A DNA stretch of 50,685 nucleotides from Plakobranchus ocellatus (lineage: Eukaryota; Mollusca; Gastropoda; Plakobranchidae). The stretch is taken from positions 120,640-171,324 of the forward strand of contig BLXT01000976.1 of the NCBI GenBank assembly GCA_019648995.1, given 5' to 3'. Both the position numbers and the translations under genes were made by a program. Positions 1-10,400 of the stretch are shown here, piece after piece. The number at the start of each line of letters is the position of its first letter. The stretch's first letter is position 1. The notes under the pieces are model-generated. The model saw only the letters and a list, made by a program, of their open reading frames with translations. It was not told the DNA's origin and did no database searches.

Positions 1-491
1 ACACTAGAGGTTTATGGTCAGTGTAAACAGTGAATGTTGGTGCTTCAAATAGTGACACTAGAAGTTTATGGTCAGTGTGAACAGTGAATGTTGGCGCTCC
101 AATTAGTGACACTAGAAATTTATGGTTAGTGTAAACAATAAATGTCGGTGCTCCAAATAGTGACACTAGAGGCTTATGGTCAGTGTAAACAGTGAATCTT
201 GGTGCTCCAAATAGTGACACTAGAGGTTTATGGTCAGTGTAACAGTGAATGTTGGTGCTCCAAATAGTGACACTAGAGGTTTATGGTCAGTGTAAACAGT
301 GAATGTTGGTGCTCCAAATAATGACACTAGAAATTTATAATTAGTGTAAACAATGAATATTGGTGCTCCAAATAGTGACACTAGAGGTTTATGGTCAGTG
401 TAAACAGTGAATGTTGGTGCTCCAAATAGTGACACTAGAGGTTTATGGTCAGTGTAACTGTAAACATTGAATGTTGGTGCTCCGAATACAT
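1..491 (-). repeat. 54-bp minisatellite made of a Ty3 RNase H coding segment
   Basis: Nine tandem units start at 1, 55, 109, 163, 217, 270, 324, 378 and 432. The period is 54 bp, with one 53-bp unit (a lost base near 240) and one unit with a 6-bp insertion near 455. Read on the minus strand each unit encodes 18 residues that include TVYTDHKPL, the conserved TDHxPL segment of Ty3/gypsy RNase H. The array runs off the left edge, so its full size is unknown. It continues at its minus-strand 5' side into WACEHFHNYVFGAP, the normal RNase H sequence before this segment, so it grew inside a pol gene. Confidence 0.93.
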
Positions 492-1440
492 AGTTGTGAA
501 AATGTTCACATGCCCACGTCAAGGCTAAAGTTTCTCACTCTGTTTGGGAGTATCTCTGTTCTGTTTCTGTCAATGACCTGCTTGCTATTTGGACAATTTG
601 AGATTTTTCTTCATCATTTTGAGTGAGGATGATTGATATTCCGGCCAGACTTGCATCTACATAGACTTGTGTGTCTTATTTGGATTGAAATAGCACAAGG
701 TGAAGTGATTTTTTTTAGTTTTGATTTCAGGATCCCTAATGCTTCATCATGCTTCTAAGTCCATTTGAACACTGTGTTTTTCTGTGTCAGCTCTCAGAGT
801 TCATAACTGAGTGTGGCATAGTCTGGGATGAAGTGTGCCCCACAGAAATTCATCATCTCTAATAATAGACTTCTTACTTCACTTGTGTTGGCTGGGGCTG
901 ATATTTCACAGCTTTCTTGCAGTTTGCTTGGACATGGTTTGAATCCTTCTGCCATGAAAACCTGTCCTAGAAATTCTATTGTGGGTTTCATATATTCACA
1001 TTTCTTTTTGTCGATATCAGGTTTCTGTTTAGTCTTTTGTAGAGGTATGAACCTCTGTGTAGGAAATGTGGAGAAATGGCGTGAATCTTTGTTTAGTTCA
1101 AATTGGCTCCACTCTTGGTTTAGCTCAAGTTAACTGAAGAATTTCGCATCTGCTAAGGTTGTGGATAGTTCATTCAGTGCGTGTATGCTGTGTCTTTCTC
1201 TTCTGATTGCATTTTGCAGTGTTCGGAGCTCTCATTTCAATACAAACTCTGATTTCATCAGGATTCTTGGCTTTAGGTACTATTACTAGAGGACTAACCT
1301 ATTGTCCAATCGCTTTCTCAATGACATCCATTTCTTCTTCTTTGTCAAGGTGTTTGTCTATTTTTTTCCTGATGTGGAATGGAATGGGCCTGTATTTCGG
1401 AGCCACAGGTGGTTCTGTTTTAACAAATGTATAGCTTCAC
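490..1440 (-). pseudogene. Ty3/gypsy reverse transcriptase and RNase H remnant
   Basis: The minus strand from about 1415 encodes an RT N-terminus with KYRPIPFHIRKKID, VSPLVIVPKAKNPDEIRVC and EMRAPNTA, interrupted by a stop just before VSPLV. Downstream, 1190-1060 retains ELSTTLADAKFFS, and 1030-795 encodes the thumb/connection segment TIEFLGQVFMAEGF. The palm block that should hold the catalytic YxDD is missing: sequence passes from the early palm directly to the thumb near 1045. RNase H follows into the minisatellite at 1-491. Family membership is clear from motif order; the copy cannot encode an active enzyme. Confidence 0.85.
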
Positions 1441-1619
1441 TTTATGATCTTAGAGTTTTCCTAATCCAGTGAAGACATTAGAGTATTTATCTCTAAGTGT
1501 AATATCTTCTTTCTGCAGCTTATTGGTTGTTTTCAGTAAGCCTAGTCCTTGACATGTATTCCATCTAATGATTGGGATTTCTGTTGTTTATGTCTTTATA
1601 CTGAACTTTGGCTTGAAGT

Positions 1620-1865
1620 TTCTATATTTGACATGAAGAAAAAGGGAGAATTCTGTTCATACTCGGCTCTAGTAAAAGTTTTGTTGGCACAGCGTTGTAG
1701 ACTTGTTCTGGCAATATGTTCACACTTGCACCTGAATCAGCTAGCATTTCTGTATGTCTGCCACTGATTGCAATTTCAAAGACTGGCATACCCTTTCTAC
1801 TAATGGCTGACATGAAAACATAGTCATCCTCAGACGCCGATTCATCTTGGGTGGTACGCACATGC
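1620..1865 (-). pseudogene. Ty3 aspartic protease fragment
   Basis: An open minus-strand segment contains ADSGASVNILPEQVY, matching the D-S/T-G-A active site and flanking strand of retropepsins. It lies between the gag-like ORF (2904-2530) and the RT remnant, the order expected for a minus-strand Ty3 element. The segment before it (1865-2100) is degenerate and frame-shifted, with cysteine/histidine-containing stretches that could be a decayed zinc knuckle, but I cannot align one with confidence. Confidence 0.75.
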
Positions 1866-2184
1866 TTTCTGGGTTGAGTTTCTGTCTGGGTCTAGTTTTG
1901 ACCTGTCTGGGCTGTGTGGTCTCCGACCTATAAATTGATGCAAAGTGATTTGCTTTTCCACAGAAGTTCCATGTCTTGTTGTATGCTGGACAGTTTCTCT
2001 ACCCACATTCATGCGGCCATTTTTTACCACAATTCCTGCAGTTTTTGTTGGTCATGGGCTTTTCATTATTTTGATGATGTTAAGGTCTCTGTTTGGTTAG
2101 GTCAAGCTTATTTACTTTGGTGAATTCTTTCTCAACTTGTAGAGCATGTATCTGCGTCAGTTCGTAGGTTCTAGCAAACTGCAA

Positions 2185-2500
2185 GATATTAGTAACACTT
2201 ATGTTCGGGTTGTTCAATCCCTTCTCCTTAACTGCAAGAGATTATTAACATTTATGTGCGGGTTGTTCAATCCCTTCTCCTTAACTGCAAGAGATTATTA
2301 ACAGTTATGTTCGGGTTGTTCAATCCCTTCTCCTTAACTGCAAGAGATTATTAACAGTTATGTTCGGGTTGTTCAATCCCTTCTCCCTAACTGCAAGAGA
2401 TTATTAACAGTTATGTTCGAATTGTTCAATTACTTCTCCCTAACTGCAAGAGATTAATAACAGTTATGTTCAGGTTGTTCAATTCCTTCTCCCTTACCTT
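2185..2500 (-). repeat. 53-bp minisatellite inside gag
   Basis: About six tandem units, recognisable by ACTGCAAGAG starting near 2231, 2284, 2337, 2390 and 2443. The spacing is exactly 53 bp, so each unit shifts the reading frame. It interrupts the minus-strand gag sequence, with gag-like protein on both sides. Units differ by few substitutions, so the expansion is fairly recent relative to the decay of the host element. Confidence 0.92.
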
Positions 2501-2532
2501 TGAGGATTTACAGCAGCAATTATTTGGGGATT

Positions 2533-2904
2533 TCACACGACGGTGCGAGGTGTTGCTGTGCAAAAGTCATCAATGAGTTCAGTGGTTTGACTCATGTGTC
2601 TAAACTGGTACCTTTGGATTTCTCTGTTAACTTTGGGGTTTAAGTGCTGGTTCAGGGCAGCAACCATTTTATCAAAAGAAGATTCATCTTCCATAGCTTG
2701 TAACTCTGAGTCTGGTACATGTAATGCTTCAATTATGTCATTCAGATCGGGCCTTGCATAGGCTAAGAGCAAAGCCTTTTTCCTAGCTTCATTAGTGATG
2801 TCGTTAGCTACAAAATAGTTGTTATTAAGTCTTGATAGCCATTTAGCCTATCTATCTGATCTCGTTTCAAATGGAGGGTGGCTTGGCAGTTGTGCGAACG
2901 CCAT
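2533..2904 (-). pseudogene. Ty3 gag N-terminal fragment
   Basis: Translation from ATG at 2904 gives MAFAQLPSHPPFE, then one in-frame stop (TAG, probably a decayed Trp codon) before AKWLSRLNNYF-like sequence and an open stretch with LLAYARPDLNDIIEALHVP and FRHMSQTTELIDDF. This is the capsid-like gag profile of molluscan and fish Ty3 elements ('WxxRLxNYF', 'LL..AGPEVxDI'). It is followed on the minus strand by the 53-bp repeat array and then QFARTYELTQIHALQVEKEF at about 2190-2110, also gag-like. Confidence 0.75.
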
Positions 2905-3212
2905 GATACTGCCAATATCTAGTTTTTGATTGATGATAAAGTAACCTGTTACTTATTAAAGTGCTAGTAGACCTTTGTAGTTTAGCTTATACTGATTGAA
3001 TATTTAACTTTTATTCTCTTCTCCAATGTGATGGATAGGACAAACGTTATAGGAGACAGGTAAACAAACATGTGGAGGCGCCATGTTGGATGCAAAAAGT
3101 CTCTTTATTTTCCTATTATAGAGGAGGTAACAACAGTTTTAATAGCTGAAATTGAACATGGGAGTTACTTCCATTTGACCAGTACAGTCTTTGAAGCATG
3201 TATTAGAAAAGA

Positions 3213-3437
3213 ATTCTAGTTTATTGACAGCAATTCTATGATGTATTGAAGGACATTTTTTTCAGACAGCTCTAAGAATAATTCATGTATTTGTATCTTT
3301 TGCATCAAGCATGATTTTTTTTTTTACTTTACTTAGTATTAAAAAATTTCTAGTTTATTGACAGCAATTCTGTGATGTATTAAAGGACATTTTTTCAGCC
3401 AGCTCTAAGAATAAATCAAGTATTTGTATCTTTTGCG
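3213..3437. repeat. Two-copy tandem duplication, 134-bp offset
   Basis: The block beginning TTCTAGTTTATTGACAGC at 3214 recurs at 3348, and both copies continue through CAGCTCTAAGAATAA to GTATTTGTATCTTTTGC. About 90 bp match with few differences; the rest of each unit is T-rich spacer. No coding sense in either strand. Confidence 0.85.
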
Positions 3438-3439
3438 GG

Positions 3440-6400
3440 TGAGGTAGCCAATGTGGCGTAAGAAAATGTTTTAGTGAAATAATGATATACTGATACTTGT
3501 GGCCTACTAGTGGGTACCTTTTGCTAAATGTATTTTACATTACATAAGCATGTGAGGGTTTTGTATCCTGGATAAGCAAGGCCTAGTTTGTAAATTCAAT
3601 TCACCTCTAAAAATTTTAGGATTGTTCCTCAGCAAAACGGAGCTAAAATTTTAATGTCTTATTTTTAAAAATTAAAGGTACAAAGTCCATCATCAGGACA
3701 CAAAATAAACAATTTGCCACTGTTATAGCCAGCATTGAAACATCGATCTTGCAACTTGTCCAACAGAGCTGCAAAGTAATACTATAATGCACTGTGAAAA
3801 ACTTACCCAAGCTGAATGTTGTGATGCATTCCCAACAGTTTCTCATTTGAACTCCGTGTCCTTTTTGACCCAATAAAAAAAAAGTAATGTTGAAATTTCT
3901 TGTGAAAGGGGAAATTTTTTGGGAAGGAAAATATTAAGTTAAAGAAAAAGTGTAGAAAAGTTACGCTGTGTCTTTAACAGGTTACTGACCAAGTGCTTTG
4001 TTTTGCTTCAAAAAGTTATATCCCAGTGACAAAAAGTGGATACCTTTTTCTCGCCTGGTTTGGGCAATGAGTTAGCATACAATGCTGCTTGGAGGGAAGA
4101 TCTACCTCTGATTAAAAAAATGTGTTCATTGATTGTTTCACAAATGAGATCTGATCTTGTAGTCTTCTGAAATACTTGTGAAAACATTCTATATTTTTCA
4201 AAAAGTCAAAATCTTAAAAAAATTTTTTTTTTTTATTGCTTTTAAAATGTTTCCTGGTCTATTGTTTTTCATAGATCAAAATTGAATGTTTTAAACTTTT
4301 GAAAATTATTTTCTAAGGAGAAATGTGGGGCTTTTAATTATCACATTGTTTATTGAAAGCTTTTAATGTGAGAAATTCGTTCTTCAGTATTGCATCAAAA
4401 TTTGCATTATATTGATAAATGGGCAATTTCCACTTCCATATTATATTGACATCATCAACTGCATGAGATATCACAATTAAAAATTAATAGTTATTCTAAT
4501 GTTGAGTGTACAGTCAGCTACAATTATCTTGGTGGGATTGAAAAGAGTGTTGACTCATCTGTCACAAGAACTCCAATCTATTGAATCTAACTAGTAATGT
4601 TTGTTGGTTTTTGGTTGTTTTTTTTGGTTATTTTTTTTTTTTTAAGTTTAATTAAATCTGTTTACACAAATAAGTGTTGGTTGCATTGCTAGTAACAGTC
4701 GCTCTTTTCCCCAGCATCTCAGAAGTAGAAGTTGCCTTGTCAAAATTGGCCCACTCATTTTTTGGTTGGTGGTGGGTAGATAGAAGCTGCTTTTTATAGT
4801 CTCATTGATTGAAATCATAATTATGTAGTTTCTATTTTCCTCTGCTAGTTCATGTTCCATTTATGCAAGTGATATTGACTTGCCATATGTAATGTATTAT
4901 ATGTATGCTAGTATGTGCCGAGTTTGTTTGATAAAGATCTAAATAAGTAGATTAACTTAATGTTGAAGGTAATGCAGCTGTATTATCACCACGTGCGACA
5001 GCAGTGAAATTAAGAAAACAGAATCAATCCAACCCTAAAATAAAAAACAATCCAGTTTGAGTCTACACGATTGTACTGAGTATATGTGTGTTCAGGCAAT
5101 CTGCTCAGTGTTCAGGGATCTAAAGACAAGTAAGCAGACAACAGTGGTTGATACATTTATCATGGAAACTCAGTGCAATAAGATTTGTGTAAGTTAAGGT
5201 CCATCCTCTAGATTGAGTACGGAGCTTTGGCCTATGTGTGTATGTGGGAAGAAAGGTTGTGATAAGCATTCTGTATATCACTCAGTCAAGAGGTTTTAGA
5301 TCAACCCATCATTCTGCACCCGGCCATCATAACAACAGGAAGTCATAACAAAAATAAAAGCCCCCAATAAAGGATCAGCAAATAAAGGAATAGTGTAGAA
5401 GGCTAGATTTGAAAGGAGGGGGGGAGGACTGTATAGTGCTAGTTGTGGCTAGCTAGGCTAGCTAAACAGTATATAAAAGTATTGGATGGTGGATCTTGAT
5501 GGCATTAATTCTGATCACCAAGGTTAATGGATTTGATGCTCAAACTTGTTTCATGCCTCTTAAGACTCCCACAGCCATAGTAAAGCAGGTTCACTATACC
5601 TGTGTTTTCCTCAACTTTAAGCAAATGGAATTTTTATAGATTTGTCCATTGAAATCTTTTATCATTGAGGAGACTGAGGATTTAAGAGAGATTCTACTCT
5701 TCCATGCAATAGTTAAGTCAGCATAGAGATATCAGTGTTTTCTTTGCAATAAAACTAGAAAGAGGCATGTTCCTGGAAGATATCATTGATTCATGCAATG
5801 TCGGCTTATCTGAGTTGCCTTATATCCCCTAACTGTCACTCACATGTGTAAAACTTATTCCCTCATAAATTGCATGCATCTTTCAGAAACATGTACATAT
5901 ATTGGTTACAGTTGTCATAAACTGAATTCAGATCAGGCTTATTCTATATTTGGAAAGTATATGATTAAAACAAATTTGAGAAACTTGGGCTGTTTTCTTT
6001 TGGTTCGTATCATTGCCATGTCCTATTTTAGCAATTTTTTTGTTGTTGTTAATGTTATGTTTATGAGTGGACACTAATTAATAGTACGTGCATGATCTGA
6101 CAGTTTTTCCATCTCTTAAAACATAGAACAGTTTGAGGCTGTTTTGATGGCATTGTTTTTTAATAGCAAAAAAAGACTCTTATGTTTCATAAAAAGGAAA
6201 AGTGGTGCATGCATGAGAGAAAGGAAGGACTTGGCTGAGGAGTATAATAATCGACATAATACATCCTGCCAAGTTTGTTTGTTGTTGTTTTTTTTAAGGT
6301 ATCTTAAATTGTCTCAAAACTTAACAAAGGAAAGTAAACTTTTTGTCTATCACTTCCACCGTCCAAAAGTTATATGCAGCTTAACAAAACAGATGGATCC

Positions 6401-6969
6401 CCCACATATGAAAGACAACGTCTGTACAGGACTGCATTAGACTAGACAATTAAACCTTATTTATTTCTGGCCATTAACTAATGCTTTCATCTTTAGTCTA
6501 CCAAAGTACATGGATATGTTGCGTAAAATAAATTCTTCAGTGAAATATATACCATTTGCTGGGCAATAAGTCTGTTTTACTTTTCAGCTTGCATGGGTAT
6601 GCCCTTATGGGCAGACTTTTGTTGGAAACATTTATGGCATATGATTTTGCTTTCTAGGCAGTTGGGAAGATAGTCCATATTTTACATTTGTTTCAAAGCC
6701 AGTCCAATTGAGTTGAAGTCGCATTTGGACCATTTTAAGAGATTGGAAAATATGCGAAGCACAGATAAAAGTTTTTTCACGTCGTCCATGCTGACAGACA
6801 TTCATAAGATGGAAAAATACACACAAAAAAATCTTTTTTTCAAAAGTGTTACACATCACGGCCATATGCACTGAGTCTATAAATATTTTAAATTATCTTC
6901 AAATGCAGAGATCTTTCAGCTTATAAATGAATGACTGGGGGTGTAAGACATAAGTGTATAAATTTTATG

Positions 6970-7007
<38 letters not shown>

Positions 7008-7400
7008 GGGGTTCTTTTTTTCGCTTAAGGAGAAGTATTGGCTCTAAGGAGTCACTCGCAGCTGTCAGACTGGATAGTAACACTTTGTGAATAGTGAGAC
7101 TAACGCAAGAGCCAACTTTGTTATCTGACATTTCCAAGTCTTGACATAAATTGATGTTTGTACCCAAAAAAAAATTGAGCTTATAGGGCAAATATCAAAG
7201 TATGGTTAATATTGTTTACTTTCGGACACGGATATCTTTTAACGAAAAAAAACAGTTTATGATTAAATTAAAAAATTAACAAAATAAGAAACAGTGTGAA
7301 ATCCGAGACATTGCGAAAGCCTTTAGGTTCAAAGGGGAAAACACTCTCATGTAGTCAACATGAGTAGTCTCTAGTTTCACTTTGTTTTAGAAACTGCAAT
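3440..7400. other. Unassigned AT-rich sequence upstream of RBM8A
   Basis: I see no protein family, RNA gene or bounded transposon here. ORFs are short and lack family motifs. There are poly-T/poly-A tracts and a (TA)n microsatellite at about 6977-7003. The last few hundred bases probably hold the RBM8A promoter and 5' UTR, but no core promoter motif stands out. Confidence 0.5.
6977..7003. repeat. (TA)n microsatellite
   Basis: Uninterrupted TA dinucleotides, about 13 units, upstream of the RBM8A start. Confidence 0.95.
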
Positions 7401-7408
7401 CAACAAAC

Positions 7409-10400
7409 ATGGCGGATGTTCTTCTTGTGACCAAGGAAGATGAGGAAGATTTTGAAATCGACGAAGAAGGCGACCGTAAGTTAATTTGAATTGAGCTGTT
7501 CGTGAAAATATCTGGCTGGCTAATTTTTGCTCCCTGCTGATAAAGGTTTGCACATGCGAGCAAGATAAGACACTGGATCTGATAAACGGATCGTCATTCT
7601 GAATGAGAAAAGGGGCCGCCTGTTCAGAAGCTCTCTATCAGGGAGATAACTCACTGAGGACTAGATTTAGGTTCCCTCGCAGATTTACATATTCCCTGGG
7701 GACTGGCTATTTTTGACCAATTTAAGAAATTCATTGAAAGAAATTCCACCATGCTCAGTTGCATAATATTTACACACATAAAAGAAATAGATCTAACCTA
7801 GATCTAGATCTAGATCTAGATCTAGTCTAACAAATGCAAACTGCAATACTAGATCTAATTCTAGATCTAGATCTATCATTTTTTTTTTTAATGATTTTTT
7901 CAAAACACCATGAAATCTGAGTTTCCAAAAAAATTTTTTGAAATTAGTCATATGCATCAAAGTTTGAGAAAAAATTTATATGACTGTCTTTGAGTCCCCC
8001 AATCACTGTTCATATAAACTAATTTAATTCAAGATCTAGGTCTACTAGATTTACCCTTATTACCTACAAGTAATTTAGATCTCGATCTAGATTTGGGCGT
8101 GTCCTTAGTTTTACTAGAGATCTAGTACTAGGTCTAGGTCTGATTCTAGTTCACTCTCAGATAAATCAGGTACTTCAGGTATAAACTCGGGTTCCCCATC
8201 ATCACTAACTTCTTCAATTTCACTATCTTAAAAAATATCCAAGATATTGCTTTTGCGTTGTCTCTTTGCCATGTTACTAATTTTTGTTTACAACATCGTC
8301 AGAATTTTGTTTTCAACAGTGATAGGAGTGGCTTCCTCTTGGGCTTAATAATAAGAAGTTACCACTTTATGAGAACAAAACTTGTTATGAATCGAAAAAA
8401 GATGTGTGGCTTACATTAAGGATGGATCCCACCACATTTGCAAGGTTTCTGTAGAAGTTATAGGTCGGCAAAGTATATCCCACAACAGATGAGGGATCCA
8501 TCACATTTGACATAAGAAATCGCAACTCTTGCGGGATTAGTCCTCAGTAGGTTTAGGGCTTTGTTTGTTTAAGAGGAAAGAGAGAGAGAGAGAGAGGTGC
8601 ATGAAAGAGTATTACAAGATTAGGGGTAATTCACTTTTTCTCACTCTTTCTCTCTCTGAATTGAACTATATATATATTACAGCATGAAATCCTCTTTCTG
8701 TCTCCTAGCAAAGAGTACAATAAAAATAGAGCGCTTAAGGGGGCGATAATTCTGTGCGTAATAGAACGGCAACGAATTTTCCGAAAGGAGGGCAAGATGC
8801 TTGGCCAGATGTTTTGGTATTGGCAATCAAGCATTTAGCTTTCACCATTCACTCAGCTGAGCATCGTTTGTAAAGCATATTGTTTAATTTTCAAAATGGT
8901 ATGTACAAGCTGTGCTGTTTGATTTGCCATCAGAAGATATAAAGAGGACAGTGTAGCATTTCACAGTCAAGTATTATTTATTTTAAGGTCAGTGAAATAA
9001 AATTTTAAACAACATGACTGTAATGTGCGATTATATTGTTTTCATGATTTGATACCCAAGACAAATAAACAGTTCCAGTTTCGATACCAATTCAAGATGG
9101 CTGCCACCATGTTTGTTCTTGAACCATTACCTCTATCCAAATATATCACAATGGCGACAAGTCATCAAACCCTAATAGATCCATACATATTTTAACTTTC
9201 TAAGAGCTAACTAGGTCACTTCCTGTGACCGCCCCCAGTGCCTCGTTGCCACGAGTGTTTGTTTACATACTGCGGGCGTGGCAGCGAACCACGTGGAAAA
9301 TATAGTCTGTATCGGGATTTTAAGTTTTTTGCCTGAGATAAAGTCAAAACATAAGTAAAACTATACATTTTTGGAAAGCTAAGATCTATCTCTATCTATA
9401 TATGTTGTCGTTTTCAAAGTTACGTGAAATTCATGTTTGTTTTGTGTTCGTTAAAACCACATAACCAAGAAAAAAATACAGGGAATAAAACTGAGCATGT
9501 ACAGTTATTTTTGTTACGACAGCTTTGATCCAGTCGTAGTTCTATGTAGGCTTAGCAGATAAGGAAAAAATAATTTTCGGAACTTGGAGGTAAGTAGCAA
9601 TCTCTCTCCCCCCACTTCCCACCCACACACACACCCTTTTCCTCTCAAGGTCCACCCAAGCCTAGCGGTTGGAATGCTCTGCACACTCAGTATATCCACT
9701 GTGGGCTTGCCAACAATAGACTAAAATTGAAGCAAGCCTACTTGAGGTGTAATACTCTTTCATGCACCTCTCTCTCTCTATCAACCTATCTTCCCCCCCC
9801 CCCCCCCCCCTCTCTCTCTCTCTCTTCTTCCCTACTCCCAGCTTCCAGGCCCCTGACCAAATCTTCAAGCCAGACACTTCATGCAAGCATTCAGAGGCCA
9901 GCACGAAGCATACACTATTACTATAACCACAAGACATGAGCACACACACACACACAGCCATTTTTATCGATCGATAATTTTGGTCAAGACATCTTGCAAG
10001 CAACTAAGACGCTATTACCGATGTACTTTTATAACATTACAAAATCCCATTACATCTCTGAGGTACATAACAAACCTCACCACAGGGGCATGAATGTGAA
10101 CACATGCACACAACTTACTTCATTTTCTAGAACTTTCTTTGTCTAACAGCCTCCCACGTTAGTCCCAGGTGAAATTGAGTGAGTAGCTGATTGGCTGTTC
10201 TAAAAATTTAGCATTACATCGAGGTGCGTCATATAATGTATACAACAAATTAGCCAATCACTAGCATGCCTTACCAATGCCAAGAAAGTGAAGACACACA
10301 GCATGTGGTGTAACTTTGAGCTTGGGCTTTAGTAGGCTAGTCCTAAAAGATTGGTTTTCCCTAAAGGCTTGAACATGAGCAAGCATATGAGTGGCTGATC

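Noticed and set aside
1..491. CRISPR-like array (regular repeats)
   Set aside because: The units are contiguous 54-bp repeats without unique spacers and encode a protein segment.
3060..3110. Primer-binding site for the left Ty3 copy (minus-strand ATGGCGCCTCC)
   Set aside because: Only seven bases match a lysine-type site, and no LTR boundary is visible next to it.
9662..10003. 113-aa ORF with Gly/Arg-rich stretch on the minus strand
   Set aside because: Its composition comes from the C-run and (CT)n microsatellite.
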